A DNA stretch of 64,000 nt from JAVVXB01 sp036651815 (GTDB lineage Bacteria > Bacillota > Clostridia > Christensenellales > CAG-138). Made by a program: the position numbers and the translations under genes. The stretch spans positions 31,658-95,657 of the forward strand of contig JAVVXB010000009.1 in the NCBI GenBank assembly GCA_036651815.1. Reading direction: 5' to 3'. The notes beneath the pieces are model-generated. The model was not told where the DNA came from and did not search any database. It saw only the letters and a list, made by a program, of their open reading frames with translations. Shown in pieces: positions 35,126 to 44,050 of the stretch; the first letter of the stretch is position 1, and every line of letters begins with the position of its first letter.

Positions 35126-36211
35126 ATGGACAAGAAAAACTACAGCGCGGATATGGTTCCCAAAAAACGCCTTCTCAGTCTGCAGCTCGACCTATCCAAG
35201 TTTGAGCCAGCCTCCAATGACGAAAAAGAGCAGCATGCCCAGATGCGTGAATCCACAACCTTTTTTAAGGACGGCATGAAAAAGCTGTTTAAAAACCCGT
35301 TGGCGGTTGGCAGCCTGATCATTTTATTGATTGTTTTGCTAACGATCATCTTTGCACCAATGATCGTGCCTTACGGATATGACGAGATGATTACCGTCAA
35401 TGGCAAGCGGGACAAGAGCGCAAAGAATCTCGCGCCCTTCTCCTATTCCAAAATGGAGCAAAAAGCCATTGATGGCGGTGCAGAGATCTATCCGCACCTA
35501 TTCGGCACCGACGAGTTGTGCCGTGATTACTTTGTCCGCGTCATCTATGGTACGCGTGTGTCTCTGCTGGTTGGCCTATTTGCAAGCATCATCGTGTTGA
35601 TTATCGGCCTCGTTTACGGATCGATCTCCGGCTATGCGGGGGGCAAGGTTGACCTAGTGATGATGCGAATTGTTGACATCATCTATTCTCTGCCCGACAT
35701 GCTGATGATCATTCTGCTGTCGGTCGTACTGGATTCTGTGCTGGGCGTCGCCTTGACCGGAACCGTATTTGAAAAAATCGGCACCAATATGATTTCTCTG
35801 TTTATTGTGTTTGGTCTGCTGTATTGGGTGGGTATGGCACGCTTGGTACGTGGCCAGATTCTCTCCGTGAAAAAGAATGAATATGTGCTGGCTGCCCGCG
35901 CACTGGGCGCAAAACCCGGACGCATCATCAAAAAGCACATTTTGCCCAACTGTATGAGCGTCATCATCATTTCCACCGCGCTGCAAATTCCATCGGCCAT
36001 CTTTACAGAGAGCTTTTTGAGCTTTGTTGGTCTGGGTGTGCAGGCGCCGATGCCCAGCCTTGGCTCGCTGGCCAACGCCGCACGGGGCGGATTGCAAAGC
36101 TTTCCCTACAAGCTGGTTTTCCCTTCCATCATGATCTGCCTGATCGTGCTGTCGTTCAATTTGCTTGGCGATGGTCTTCGTGATGCGTTCGATCCGAAAC
36201 TCAGGAGGTAA
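35126..36211 (+). CDS. oppC: Oligopeptide ABC transporter permease OppC
   Basis: Second membrane subunit, 361 residues. A hydrophilic N-terminal tail of about 60 residues precedes the first span, as usual for OppC. A periplasmic-side insert and five further spans follow. The EAA-type loop is YVLAARALGAKPGRIIKKHI (about 252-271). SD GGAGGTG lies 6 bases before the ATG. oppD begins 5 bases after the stop. Confidence 0.93.
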   Translation: MDKKNYSADMVPKKRLLSLQLDLSKFEPASNDEKEQHAQMRESTTFFKDGMKKLFKNPLAVGSLIILLIVLLTIIFAPMIVPYGYDEMITVNGKRDKSAKNLAPFSYSKMEQKAIDGGAEIYPHLFGTDELCRDYFVRVIYGTRVSLLVGLFASIIVLIIGLVYGSISGYAGGKVDLVMMRIVDIIYSLPDMLMIILLSVVLDSVLGVALTGTVFEKIGTNMISLFIVFGLLYWVGMARLVRGQILSVKKNEYVLAARALGAKPGRIIKKHILPNCMSVIIISTALQIPSAIFTESFLSFVGLGVQAPMPSLGSLANAARGGLQSFPYKLVFPSIMICLIVLSFNLLGDGLRDAFDPKLRR

Positions 36212-36216
36212 GTCAA

Positions 36217-37224
36217 ATGAGCGAAGCATTATTGCAGGTTAAAGACCTTCATACATCATTTTTTACGGAATCAGGCGAAGTGAAAGCCGTCAACGGCGTC
36301 TCCTTTGACTTAGAAAAAGGAAAGGTGCTGGGAATCGTCGGCGAATCCGGCTCTGGAAAAAGTGTCACAGCTTATTCGATTCTGCGCATACTCGTCGATC
36401 CCGGCAAGGTCGTCGGTGGAGAAGTCCTGTTTAAGGGCGAGAACGTGCTGGATTTTTCCAAGCACCAGATTCGCTCCCTACGCGGAGAAAAGATCAGCAT
36501 CATTTTTCAGGATCCGATGACCAGCCTGAATCCGGTTTATACCATTGGCAATCAGCTGATGGAGGTCATCCTGCTGCACACCGACCGCAACCGTGCGCAA
36601 GCCAAAGCACGCGCCATTGAAATGCTCACACTCGTGGGTGTCAATGAGCCAGAGAAACGCGTCGCCCAGTATCCCTACGAACTGTCCGGTGGTATGCGGC
36701 AGCGCGTGATGATCGCCATGGCTTTGGCCTGCGAACCTGATATTTTGATTGCGGATGAACCAACGACTGCGTTGGACGTGACCATTCAGGCGCAGATTCT
36801 CGAGTTGATGCAGGACCTGCAAAAGAAGCTCGGCATGGCCATTATCCTCATCACACACGATTTAGGTGTTATCGCCGATATGTGTGACGAAATCATTGTT
36901 ATGTATGCCGGACGTGTCTGCGAACGGGGAACTGCAGATGAGATTTTCTATAACCCCAAGCATGAGTACACCAAGGGTTTGCTACGCTCCATTCCGAGCA
37001 TTGTTGGCAAACAGGGTCGTTTGATCCCCATTGCGGGATCACCAGTTGACCAGTTGAACTTGCCCACGGGCTGCGCGTTTGCCTCCCGCTGTGACAAGGC
37101 CATGAAGATCTGTCTCAATCAATGCCCAGAGGAAATTCCCATCAATGCCTGTCATATGGCGTCCTGTTGGATGAACGTCAAGACTGTCTATGAAGAAAAC
37201 GCAGACGGAGGTGACGCCAAATGA
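36217..37224 (+). CDS. oppD: Oligopeptide ABC transporter ATPase OppD
   Basis: Nucleotide-binding subunit of 335 residues. Walker A GESGSGKSV (about 43-51), Q-loop IIFQDPMTSLNP, signature ELSGGMRQR (about 155-163), Walker B ILIADEPTTALD and the oligopeptide-specific C-terminal extension with spaced Cys (CAFASRCDKAMKICLNQCPE) that binds an Fe-S cluster in several homologues. SD AGGAGG precedes the ATG. The stop overlaps the oppF start (ATGA). Confidence 0.95.
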   Translation: MSEALLQVKDLHTSFFTESGEVKAVNGVSFDLEKGKVLGIVGESGSGKSVTAYSILRILVDPGKVVGGEVLFKGENVLDFSKHQIRSLRGEKISIIFQDPMTSLNPVYTIGNQLMEVILLHTDRNRAQAKARAIEMLTLVGVNEPEKRVAQYPYELSGGMRQRVMIAMALACEPDILIADEPTTALDVTIQAQILELMQDLQKKLGMAIILITHDLGVIADMCDEIIVMYAGRVCERGTADEIFYNPKHEYTKGLLRSIPSIVGKQGRLIPIAGSPVDQLNLPTGCAFASRCDKAMKICLNQCPEEIPINACHMASCWMNVKTVYEENADGGDAK

Positions 37225-38180
37225 GCGACACGCTGGTTGAAGTCAAGCATCTGAAACAATATTTTCCCGTGAAAAACGGGTGGTTTTCCACCAAACCGCT
37301 CAAAGCGGTGGACGACGTTTCGTTCAGCATCAATAGCGGTGAGACTCTCGGCCTTGTTGGCGAATCCGGCTGCGGCAAGACAACCATCGGCCGTTCGTTG
37401 CTTCATCTATATAAACCCACCGCAGGTGAGGTTTGGTATGACGGCCAACTGATTACGACGCAAAACATCCGCAACTTCCGCAAGGATATGCAAATTGTCT
37501 TCCAGGATCCCTATTCCTCGCTGAATCCGCGCATGACCGTCGGCGATATTATTGGCGAACCACTGGATATTCATAACCTCTGCGCAACAAAAAAGGCGCG
37601 TGCCGACCGCATTGCGGAATTGCTGGAGCTCGTCGGGCTTTCCAGTGAGCACGGCCGCCGCTATGTCCACGAGTTTTCCGGCGGTCAGCGTCAGAGAATC
37701 GGCATTGCACGCGCACTGGCCGTCAACCCAAAATTCATCGTTTGCGATGAACCGGTCTCGGCACTGGACGTCTCCATTCAGGCGCAGATCATCAATACCT
37801 TTGAAGATTTGCAGAATAAGCTCCACATTACGTACCTGTTTATTGCTCACGACCTGCTGATTGTTCACCATATGTCCAATCGAATTGCGGTCATGTATCT
37901 TGGCAAAATTGTTGAGCTTGCAAATGCGGATGACCTCAACACCCACCCAATCCATCCTTACAGTGTATCGCTGCTCTCCGCCGTACCGATTCCTGATCCG
38001 GAACTGGCAAAAAAGCGTCAGCGCATTGTGTTGGAGGGTGATGTCCCCAGCCCGCTTAATATGCCGAGCGGTTGTTCCTTCCGTACCCGTTGTCGGTATG
38101 CCACCGAGCAATGTGCATTGGCATGTCCACCTTTGACGGATCGGGGCGATGGGCATCAGGTTGCCTGTTGGAATAAGTAA
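37221..38180 (+). CDS. oppF: Oligopeptide ABC transporter ATPase OppF
   Basis: Second ATPase of 319 residues, dimer partner of OppD. Walker A GESGCGKTT (about 47-55), Q-loop IVFQDPYSSLNP, signature EFSGGQRQR (about 149-157) and Walker B FIVCDEPVSALD. The C-terminal Cys-containing tail (CSFRTRCRYATEQC) is present. Translation is coupled to oppD through ATGA. oppA follows after a 97-base gap with its own promoter. Confidence 0.95.
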   Translation: MSDTLVEVKHLKQYFPVKNGWFSTKPLKAVDDVSFSINSGETLGLVGESGCGKTTIGRSLLHLYKPTAGEVWYDGQLITTQNIRNFRKDMQIVFQDPYSSLNPRMTVGDIIGEPLDIHNLCATKKARADRIAELLELVGLSSEHGRRYVHEFSGGQRQRIGIARALAVNPKFIVCDEPVSALDVSIQAQIINTFEDLQNKLHITYLFIAHDLLIVHHMSNRIAVMYLGKIVELANADDLNTHPIHPYSVSLLSAVPIPDPELAKKRQRIVLEGDVPSPLNMPSGCSFRTRCRYATEQCALACPPLTDRGDGHQVACWNK

Positions 38181-38186
38181 GTGCCG

Positions 38187-38215
38187 TTGACAGCACCATA
38201 AAATATTGTTAAAAT
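38187..38215 (+). promoter_or_regulatory. Internal promoter before oppA
   Basis: TTGACA at 38187-38192, a 17-base spacer and TAAAAT at 38210-38215, just after the oppF stop. A separate promoter would give the binding protein the excess over the membrane subunits that is normal for these systems. Confidence 0.7.
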
Positions 38216-38224
38216 GATATATAA

Positions 38225-38255
38225 TTTGCAATCCGGTCTTGTATCGGATTGCAAA
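38225..38255 (+). promoter_or_regulatory. Hairpin in the oppA leader
   Basis: Perfect 11-base arms TTTGCAATCCG and CGGATTGCAAA around a 9-base loop, 22 bases before the oppA ATG and just upstream of the SD AGGAGG. No T run follows, so an mRNA-stabilising or processing role fits better than termination. Confidence 0.55.
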
Positions 38256-38277
38256 CAAATAATAAGGAGGAAATAAG

Positions 38278-40053
38278 ATGAATTTCAAAAAGCTATTCGC
38301 CCTGCTGACTGTGGTCCTCATGATCGCAGGATGCTTTGTTGCATGCGCACCCGCTGCAACCACCACCCCCACCGAGCCAACCACGGAAGCGGCGCCCGCT
38401 GAGGAAGCAACCGAAGCGCCCGTCGTTGCTGCGGAAGTCGTTGATCCCACGAAGGGCTGGGGCGAATCCTATGACGCCCTGCTCACGCAGATCAAGACCA
38501 CAACCGATTTTGAAGAGCGCGCAAAGCTGATGCATCAAGCTGAGGACATCCTCATGAGCACCGGCGCAATCTGCCCGATCTATTACTACAACGACCTGTA
38601 TATGCAGAAGCCCACAGTGGAAGGCTTCTATGCCAACGCATATGGCTTCAAATATTTCCTGTATTGCACCAATGCTGATTCCAAGACACTGCGCATCAAC
38701 ATCGCTTCCGAACCGGATCGTCTGGATCCCGCTCTGAACAGCTCCGTTGACGGCGCCTGCTTGGCAGTCAATAGCTTTGGCGGCTTGTACACCTACAGCC
38801 CGGAAGGCAAGCTCGTTCCGCAGTTTGCAACTGACTTTACCATGAGCGAAGATGGCCTGACCTACGTGTTCACCATCCGCGATGGCCTCAAGTGGAGTGA
38901 CGGTTCCCCGCTGACGGCAAAAGACTTCGAATACTCCTGGAAGCGTGCTGCTAATCCCGATACGGCTGCTGACTATGCTTATATGTTCAACGCCATCAAG
39001 GGTTACGGCGCACCTGAGGGAATCGACGTCACCGCTTCCGAAGATGGCAAGACGCTGACCATCGTGCTGAACGCACCTTGCGCATACTTCCTTGACCTCG
39101 CCGCTTTCCCGGCATACTTTGCCGTCAAGCAGGATGTTGTCGAGAGCGCAAAAGGCTATAAGGATGCCGCTGGTGCCATCATTGATGCTGGCGCATGGGC
39201 AACCGAAGCCGGTTTTGTGTCCTCCGGCGCTTACACCCTCAAAGAATGGAAGCACAACGAGAGCATGACCTATGTCAAGAACCCCAACTACTACGATGCA
39301 GAGAATGTCAAGATCGAAACCATCGAGTATATGCTCTCCGCTGACGATACGGCAATCTATGCAGCCTATCAGGCTGGCAACCTTGACTTCATCGACACCG
39401 TACCCGCTGATGAAATTCAGGCACTGCTCACCAACCCAGAGTTCCATGTAATCGATCAGCTGGGTACCTATTACATCGTCATGAACGTAAAATCCAAGCT
39501 GTTTGACGGCAAGACCCCCGCCGAAGCAGCTGCGATGCGTCGTGCCCTCAGCATTTTGATCGACCGCAGCTACATCATCGAGACCGTTGCGCAGACCGGA
39601 CAGAAGCTCGCAACCAGCTTCCTGCCGCTGAACATGCTCGATGGTAACGGCAAGGCCTTCAAGGATGCCGCAAACTGGGAGTATCCGAATGGTTCCGATG
39701 GTTACTACAGTGAAGAAGTGGATGTTGAAGGCGCAACTGCTCTGCTTAAGAGCGCTGGCTTCAAATTCACCGATGGCAAGCTTGATGCTTCCAACCCGAT
39801 TACCTTTGAGTATCTGACCAACGATGGTTCTGCCCACGTTCAGATTGCAGAGTGCGTACAGCAGGATCTGGCGGCTGTCGGCATCACCATGACGGTCAAG
39901 TCCGTTGACTGGGATACCTTCCTTGCAGAACGTAAAGCCGGTAACTACGACATCGCTCGTAACGGTTGGATTGCAGACTTCAGTGACCCGGTCAACATGC
40001 TGGAAATGTGGGGCACCGACAGCGGCAATAACGACGCACAGTTCGGCAGATAA
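38278..40053 (+). CDS. oppA: Peptide-binding lipoprotein OppA, apparently circularly permuted
   Basis: Extracytoplasmic substrate-binding protein (SBP_bac_5 family) of 591 residues. The lipoprotein signal peptide has its lipobox Cys at 19 (MIAGC), then an acidic Thr/Ala linker to about residue 54. Residues about 57-133, from GWGESYDALLTQIK through CPIYYYNDLYMQKP to YGFKYFLY, are the segment that normally ends OppA proteins. The usual mature N-terminus (SKTLRINIASEPDRLDPA) starts only at about 135. The protein stops after NGWIADFSDPVNMLEMWGTD (about 562-581) and NNDAQFGR, exactly where the displaced segment would follow. Nothing appears duplicated or missing. SD AGGAGG, a promoter and a terminator frame the gene. 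Confidence 0.93.
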   Translation: MNFKKLFALLTVVLMIAGCFVACAPAATTTPTEPTTEAAPAEEATEAPVVAAEVVDPTKGWGESYDALLTQIKTTTDFEERAKLMHQAEDILMSTGAICPIYYYNDLYMQKPTVEGFYANAYGFKYFLYCTNADSKTLRINIASEPDRLDPALNSSVDGACLAVNSFGGLYTYSPEGKLVPQFATDFTMSEDGLTYVFTIRDGLKWSDGSPLTAKDFEYSWKRAANPDTAADYAYMFNAIKGYGAPEGIDVTASEDGKTLTIVLNAPCAYFLDLAAFPAYFAVKQDVVESAKGYKDAAGAIIDAGAWATEAGFVSSGAYTLKEWKHNESMTYVKNPNYYDAENVKIETIEYMLSADDTAIYAAYQAGNLDFIDTVPADEIQALLTNPEFHVIDQLGTYYIVMNVKSKLFDGKTPAEAAAMRRALSILIDRSYIIETVAQTGQKLATSFLPLNMLDGNGKAFKDAANWEYPNGSDGYYSEEVDVEGATALLKSAGFKFTDGKLDASNPITFEYLTNDGSAHVQIAECVQQDLAAVGITMTVKSVDWDTFLAERKAGNYDIARNGWIADFSDPVNMLEMWGTDSGNNDAQFGR

Positions 40054-40092
40054 CTCTCCCCGTTCTTTGCGAAAATACAACGCGTATTTTAC

Positions 40093-40125
40093 AAAAGCTC
40101 CGGACATAACGTCCGGAGCTTTTGT
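40093..40125 (+). terminator. Terminator after oppA
   Basis: Perfect 13-base arms AAAAGCTCCGGAC and GTCCGGAGCTTTT around ATAAC, ending in TTTTG. Confidence 0.88.
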
Positions 40126-40505
40126 TAGTCCGCCAACGAAATATCATCGGCAGATCAAGGCATACTTCCCTCCCCCATCCGTTCCAGCATGGGCGTCATG
40201 AACACCAAAAACGGATGTGCAATTAGGAGCGGAAGTTTTGTGTGTTTTGATGGCCGTACAGTTTCCAACATCGAAAACAACACTGGATAAATACGATTCG
40301 CCACCCGAAAAGCAAGTTGTTAGACAGTTTGACAAATGCTTTATCTCTCTGAACCATCGTTCGTATGTCTCCACAAATTCTGTTTCAACCCTGCAAAATT
40401 TCCCGATTTTCCTGCTTGCACATCTTTCGCTCCTGTTTGCCTGCATCCGCGGCTCTAAAGACGGATTGTATGAACCGTATTTCAGAATATATTGCCCGGA
40501 ACGAA
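40126..40505. other. Intergenic stretch between opp and buk operons
   Basis: About 380 bases. Frames of up to about 107 codons exist (for example 40217-40540), but their translation matches nothing recognised and lacks an SD. The buk promoter follows at 40506. Confidence 0.4.
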
Positions 40506-40535
40506 TTGACACGCTACCACAGTGCGGTCTATCAT
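40506..40535 (+). promoter_or_regulatory. Promoter of the buk-ior operon
   Basis: TTGACA at 40506-40511, an 18-base spacer and TATCAT at 40530-40535, 29 bases before the buk ATG. Confidence 0.55.
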
Positions 40536-40564
40536 TATGATATCCTGATGGATGGAGTGATTTG

Positions 40565-41644
40565 ATGAAACTATTAGTAATCAATCCCGGAGCAACTTCC
40601 ACGAAGATTGCCGTGTTCGAAGACGAGCAAGAGATCTTTCGTAAAAGCATTGCACACGCCGAAGCAGAGCTTGCCCAATTTTCCCACATCATCGATCAAC
40701 TAGATGTCCGTATGACGCTGGTCAAGCAAGTTTTGGCCGAAAGCGGATTTGCCGTGGGGGACTTTGACGCCATCTGTGGGCGCGGCGGCCTGCTGCGCCA
40801 TATTCCATCCGGCACCTACTGCATCGATGACCACGTCATCCACGACATCTACAATCCCCCTTATGGTGAACATGCCAGCTCACTTGGACCGGTTATGGCA
40901 AAGACCTTGGCCGACAGCGCTGGGATTCCCTCGTATCTGGTAGATCCAGTGTCCGTTGACGAACTGACCGATGTAGCCCGTATCTCTGGTTTTGCGGGCA
41001 TGGAGCGAGAGAGTTTTTTTCATGCGCTCAACCAAAAAGCCACCGCCCGTAAGGCTGCTGCACAGCTTGGCCATGCCTACGAGGAAGTTAATCTGATCGT
41101 CGTCCACATGGGCGGCGGCGTATCGGTCGCAGCCCATCAGCGAGGACGTGTGGTGGATATGTTCAATGTCAAGGATGATGGCAGTTTCTCCATTGACCGC
41201 GGCGGCGCGCTGCCCGTCAACGCGGTGATCAATCTTTGTTTCAGCGGCAAAACCAAGGCAGAAATCAAACGCATGCTGGGTACGGAAGCGGGCGTTTTCA
41301 GTTATCTTGGCACGCGCGATTTCCGCGAGGTTGAAACGCGCGCCTTCTCTGGCGATACGCACGCCCGACTGATCTTCGATGCCATCGCCTATCAGCATGC
41401 CAAGGACATCGGTGCAATGGCTGCTGTGCTACACTATGATATTGACGCGATTGTCTATACCGGTGGCATCGCTTTTTCCGACCGTCTGTGCGACGCCATC
41501 ACCGAATATGTTGGTCAGCTTGCGCCTATCCTACGTTTGCCAGGCGAGGAAGAGATGCGCGCGCTAGCAGACGGCGCGCTACGCGTTTTACGAGGGGAGC
41601 CAGCAAAAGACTATTCGCAATTTTTCCCGCGGCCAACTGCATGA
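40565..41644 (+). CDS. buk: Butyrate kinase (acyl kinase of the acetokinase family)
   Basis: Converts an acyl phosphate and ADP to the free acid and ATP. The 359 residues match butyrate kinases, with NPGATSTKIAVFED at the N-terminus, the central VHMGGGVSVAAH, DRGGALPVN and the C-terminal YTGGIAFSDRLCD. ATG 40565 has GGAG seven bases upstream. Because it heads an operon with IorAB and an aminotransferase, its natural substrate may be an aryl- or branched-chain acyl phosphate rather than butyryl phosphate. No phosphotransacylase gene is in the window. Confidence 0.9.
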   Translation: MKLLVINPGATSTKIAVFEDEQEIFRKSIAHAEAELAQFSHIIDQLDVRMTLVKQVLAESGFAVGDFDAICGRGGLLRHIPSGTYCIDDHVIHDIYNPPYGEHASSLGPVMAKTLADSAGIPSYLVDPVSVDELTDVARISGFAGMERESFFHALNQKATARKAAAQLGHAYEEVNLIVVHMGGGVSVAAHQRGRVVDMFNVKDDGSFSIDRGGALPVNAVINLCFSGKTKAEIKRMLGTEAGVFSYLGTRDFREVETRAFSGDTHARLIFDAIAYQHAKDIGAMAAVLHYDIDAIVYTGGIAFSDRLCDAITEYVGQLAPILRLPGEEEMRALADGALRVLRGEPAKDYSQFFPRPTA

Positions 41645-41696
41645 CGGCACCCCATCTATTAAAAATATGATATCGCTCGATTGGAGGCTTGCAACT

Positions 41697-43448
41697 ATGG
41701 AACAACAACTCTTGACCGGCAACGAGGCCGTGGCACGCGGCGCTTATGAAGCAGGCGTACGGATATGCTCCGCCTATCCTGGTACACCCAGCACAGAGAT
41801 TTTTGAAAATCTACCCCAGTATCACAATGTGCTGTATGCGGAATGGGCACCCAACGAAAAAGTCGCGGTTGAGGTTGCTTATGGCGCTTCCATTGCCGGC
41901 GCACGTTCACTGGCCGCCATGAAACATGTCGGCGTAAATGTAGCTGCCGATCCCATCTTTACCGCAGCCTACAATGGCGTTGGCGGTGGATTCGTCATTG
42001 TCTCGGCGGACGATCCCGACATGCATTCCTCCCAGAATGAGCAGGACAACCGCTATTACGCAAAGTTTGCAAAGCTCGCGATGATTGAACCTTCCGATTC
42101 TCAGGAATGTAAGGATTTTATGCAGGAAGCCTATGCGGTTTCCGAACGCTTCGACATTCCGGTGCTGTTTCGTCTGACCACGCGGGTCTGCCACAGCAAA
42201 AGTCTCGTGACCATCGGGGAGCGTACCGAACAAACCTATGCCCCCTATCAGCGCAACGTAGCCAAATATGTCTGCACGCCGGCCAACGCCAAACGACATC
42301 ATCCACGTCTTGAAAAAAGGCTGAAGGAACTGTTCGAATATGCCAATACCAGCCCGCTCAACGTCATGGAACTCAATGGACGAAAGACGGGCGTAATCAG
42401 CGCCTCCATCGCCTATCAATACGCAAAAGAGGTTTTCCCAGCCGATACCTCCTTCCTGAAGCTTGGTTTTACCAATCCGCTGCCCATGGATCTCATTCGA
42501 GATTTTGCCGCACGCGTGGATACACTGTATGTGATCGAAGAATTGGAACCCTTTATGGAGGAACAGATCCAAGCGGCCGGAATTGCCTGCACCGGTAAAG
42601 CCTTGATTCCCAACATGTTTGAACTGAACCCGGAGGTTGTCCGCCGGAGCATATTTGGCACAGAGCCTGCCACCGTCCAAGTGGATTCCGACATCGTCGC
42701 CCGACCGCCCGCGCTCTGCCCCGGCTGTCCTCACCGCGGTTTCTTCTACACGATGAGCAAACATAAGAATTTCATCATAGCCGGTGACATCGGTTGCTAT
42801 ACCCTCGGTTGTTCCGCCCCATTGTCCGCCATGGATTCCGTAGTCTGCATGGGTGGTGGATTCTCGGTCGCCATGGGCATGTCCAAGGCGTTCGAAGCCG
42901 TTTCTGATACAACGCACAAAATTTTCGGTGTGGTCGGTGACTCCACTTTTTTTCACAGCGGCATGACCGGTGCGGCGGAAATTATCTATAACAAGGGTCG
43001 GTTGATTCCCTGCGTATTGGATAATTCCATCACGGGCATGACTGGACATCAGGAAAATCCAGGTAGCGGCATGACGCTCAACGGGGAAATTGCCGACAGA
43101 ATCGTCATTGAGGACGTACTTACCGCTTTCGGCTATCAACAAATATTTATCGTTGACCCGCAGGACCTAAACGCCATGCAGAAGGCCGTGGACGATGCGC
43201 TTGCGGCAACCGAACCGGCCGCCATCATTGCGCGGCGACCCTGCCTACTGATCAAACGGATGCATCACAAAATCGGTCTGTGCGAGGTTAACCCACAAAC
43301 ATGCCGCGGCTGCAAAAAGTGTCTCTCTGTCGGCTGTCCGGCCGTCTGTATCCACAACGGAAAATCGGTCATTGACCCGACGCTCTGCGTTGGCTGCACG
43401 GTGTGCGCGCAGGTTTGCCCATTCCATGCCATTGAAAAAGTGAGGTAA
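41697..43448 (+). CDS. iorA: Indolepyruvate:ferredoxin oxidoreductase, alpha subunit
   Basis: Oxidatively decarboxylates aryl-2-oxoacids to acyl-CoA and reduces ferredoxin. About 583 residues, starting MEQQLLTGNEAVARGA. The N-terminal pyrimidine-type domain has YPGTPSTEI. The thiamine-diphosphate domain has GDIGCYTLG and the cofactor/metal motif GDSTFFHSGMTG. The C-terminal two-cluster ferredoxin domain reads CRGCKKCLSVGCP and CVGCTVCAQVCP. ATG 41697 follows GGAGG; a frame extension to 41667 lacks support. iorB starts 5 bases after the stop. Confidence 0.93.
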   Translation: MEQQLLTGNEAVARGAYEAGVRICSAYPGTPSTEIFENLPQYHNVLYAEWAPNEKVAVEVAYGASIAGARSLAAMKHVGVNVAADPIFTAAYNGVGGGFVIVSADDPDMHSSQNEQDNRYYAKFAKLAMIEPSDSQECKDFMQEAYAVSERFDIPVLFRLTTRVCHSKSLVTIGERTEQTYAPYQRNVAKYVCTPANAKRHHPRLEKRLKELFEYANTSPLNVMELNGRKTGVISASIAYQYAKEVFPADTSFLKLGFTNPLPMDLIRDFAARVDTLYVIEELEPFMEEQIQAAGIACTGKALIPNMFELNPEVVRRSIFGTEPATVQVDSDIVARPPALCPGCPHRGFFYTMSKHKNFIIAGDIGCYTLGCSAPLSAMDSVVCMGGGFSVAMGMSKAFEAVSDTTHKIFGVVGDSTFFHSGMTGAAEIIYNKGRLIPCVLDNSITGMTGHQENPGSGMTLNGEIADRIVIEDVLTAFGYQQIFIVDPQDLNAMQKAVDDALAATEPAAIIARRPCLLIKRMHHKIGLCEVNPQTCRGCKKCLSVGCPAVCIHNGKSVIDPTLCVGCTVCAQVCPFHAIEKVR

Positions 43449-43453
43449 GTACC

Positions 43454-44050
43454 ATGACGAATGAAGTAACAAGCATTTTGTTGGCCGGTGTGGGCGGTCA
43501 GGGCACCATTCTTGTGAGCAAAGTGCTGACCCTCGGCCTCATACGCGCTGGCTATGACGTGAAAATGAGCGAAATCCATGGTATGGCGCAGCGCGGCGGC
43601 TCGGTGAGTACGCAGGTGCGCTATGGCAGGAAGGTTTGTTCCCCCATCATTGGCGGGGGCGAGGCCGATGTACTGGTTGCATTTGAAAAGATGGAAGCCG
43701 TCCGCTATGCACGGTACTTAAAGCCCTCCGGTGCAGTGGTCATCAATGAATATGAAATCATGCCCATGACCGTCGCCAACGGCAGCGCGTCCTATCCCGA
43801 AGGAACCATTGAAGCCATGCGAAAAGCTTTCCCCGGAGCGGGACGCTGCGTGACCTTGCCTGCCGCGGCGATTGCGACGGAACTTGGTAGCCCACGCTGT
43901 ATGAACATTGTCCTCTTCGGGGCATTGGTGCAGATGCTGGGTCTCAACGGTATCGATTGGAACGAAATATTATCCGAAATTCTACCAGAGAAGGTGCTGG
44001 AGCTGAATCGAAAGGCATTCCGCGCCGGGCAGGAGGCATGCAATGGTTAA
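43454..44050 (+). CDS. iorB: Indolepyruvate:ferredoxin oxidoreductase, beta subunit
   Basis: Gamma-type domain partner of IorA, 198 residues. It opens with SILLAGVGGQGTILVSKVLT (the nucleotide/CoA-fold Gly-rich loop) and has SEIHGMAQRGGSVSTQVRYG, the standard 2-oxoacid:ferredoxin oxidoreductase signature. SD GAGGTAAG precedes the ATG. The last bases overlap the start of the aminotransferase gene, so all are translated from one message. Confidence 0.93.
   Translation: MTNEVTSILLAGVGGQGTILVSKVLTLGLIRAGYDVKMSEIHGMAQRGGSVSTQVRYGRKVCSPIIGGGEADVLVAFEKMEAVRYARYLKPSGAVVINEYEIMPMTVANGSASYPEGTIEAMRKAFPGAGRCVTLPAAAIATELGSPRCMNIVLFGALVQMLGLNGIDWNEILSEILPEKVLELNRKAFRAGQEACNG

Noticed and set aside
38293..40107. 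A 604-codon open frame on the minus strand across oppA
   Set aside because: It is antisense to a clearly real gene, its protein is Cys/Gly/Val-rich without any known motif, and such frames arise from the codon bias of the coding strand. The same applies to the long antisense frame at 2034-2939 under hppA.
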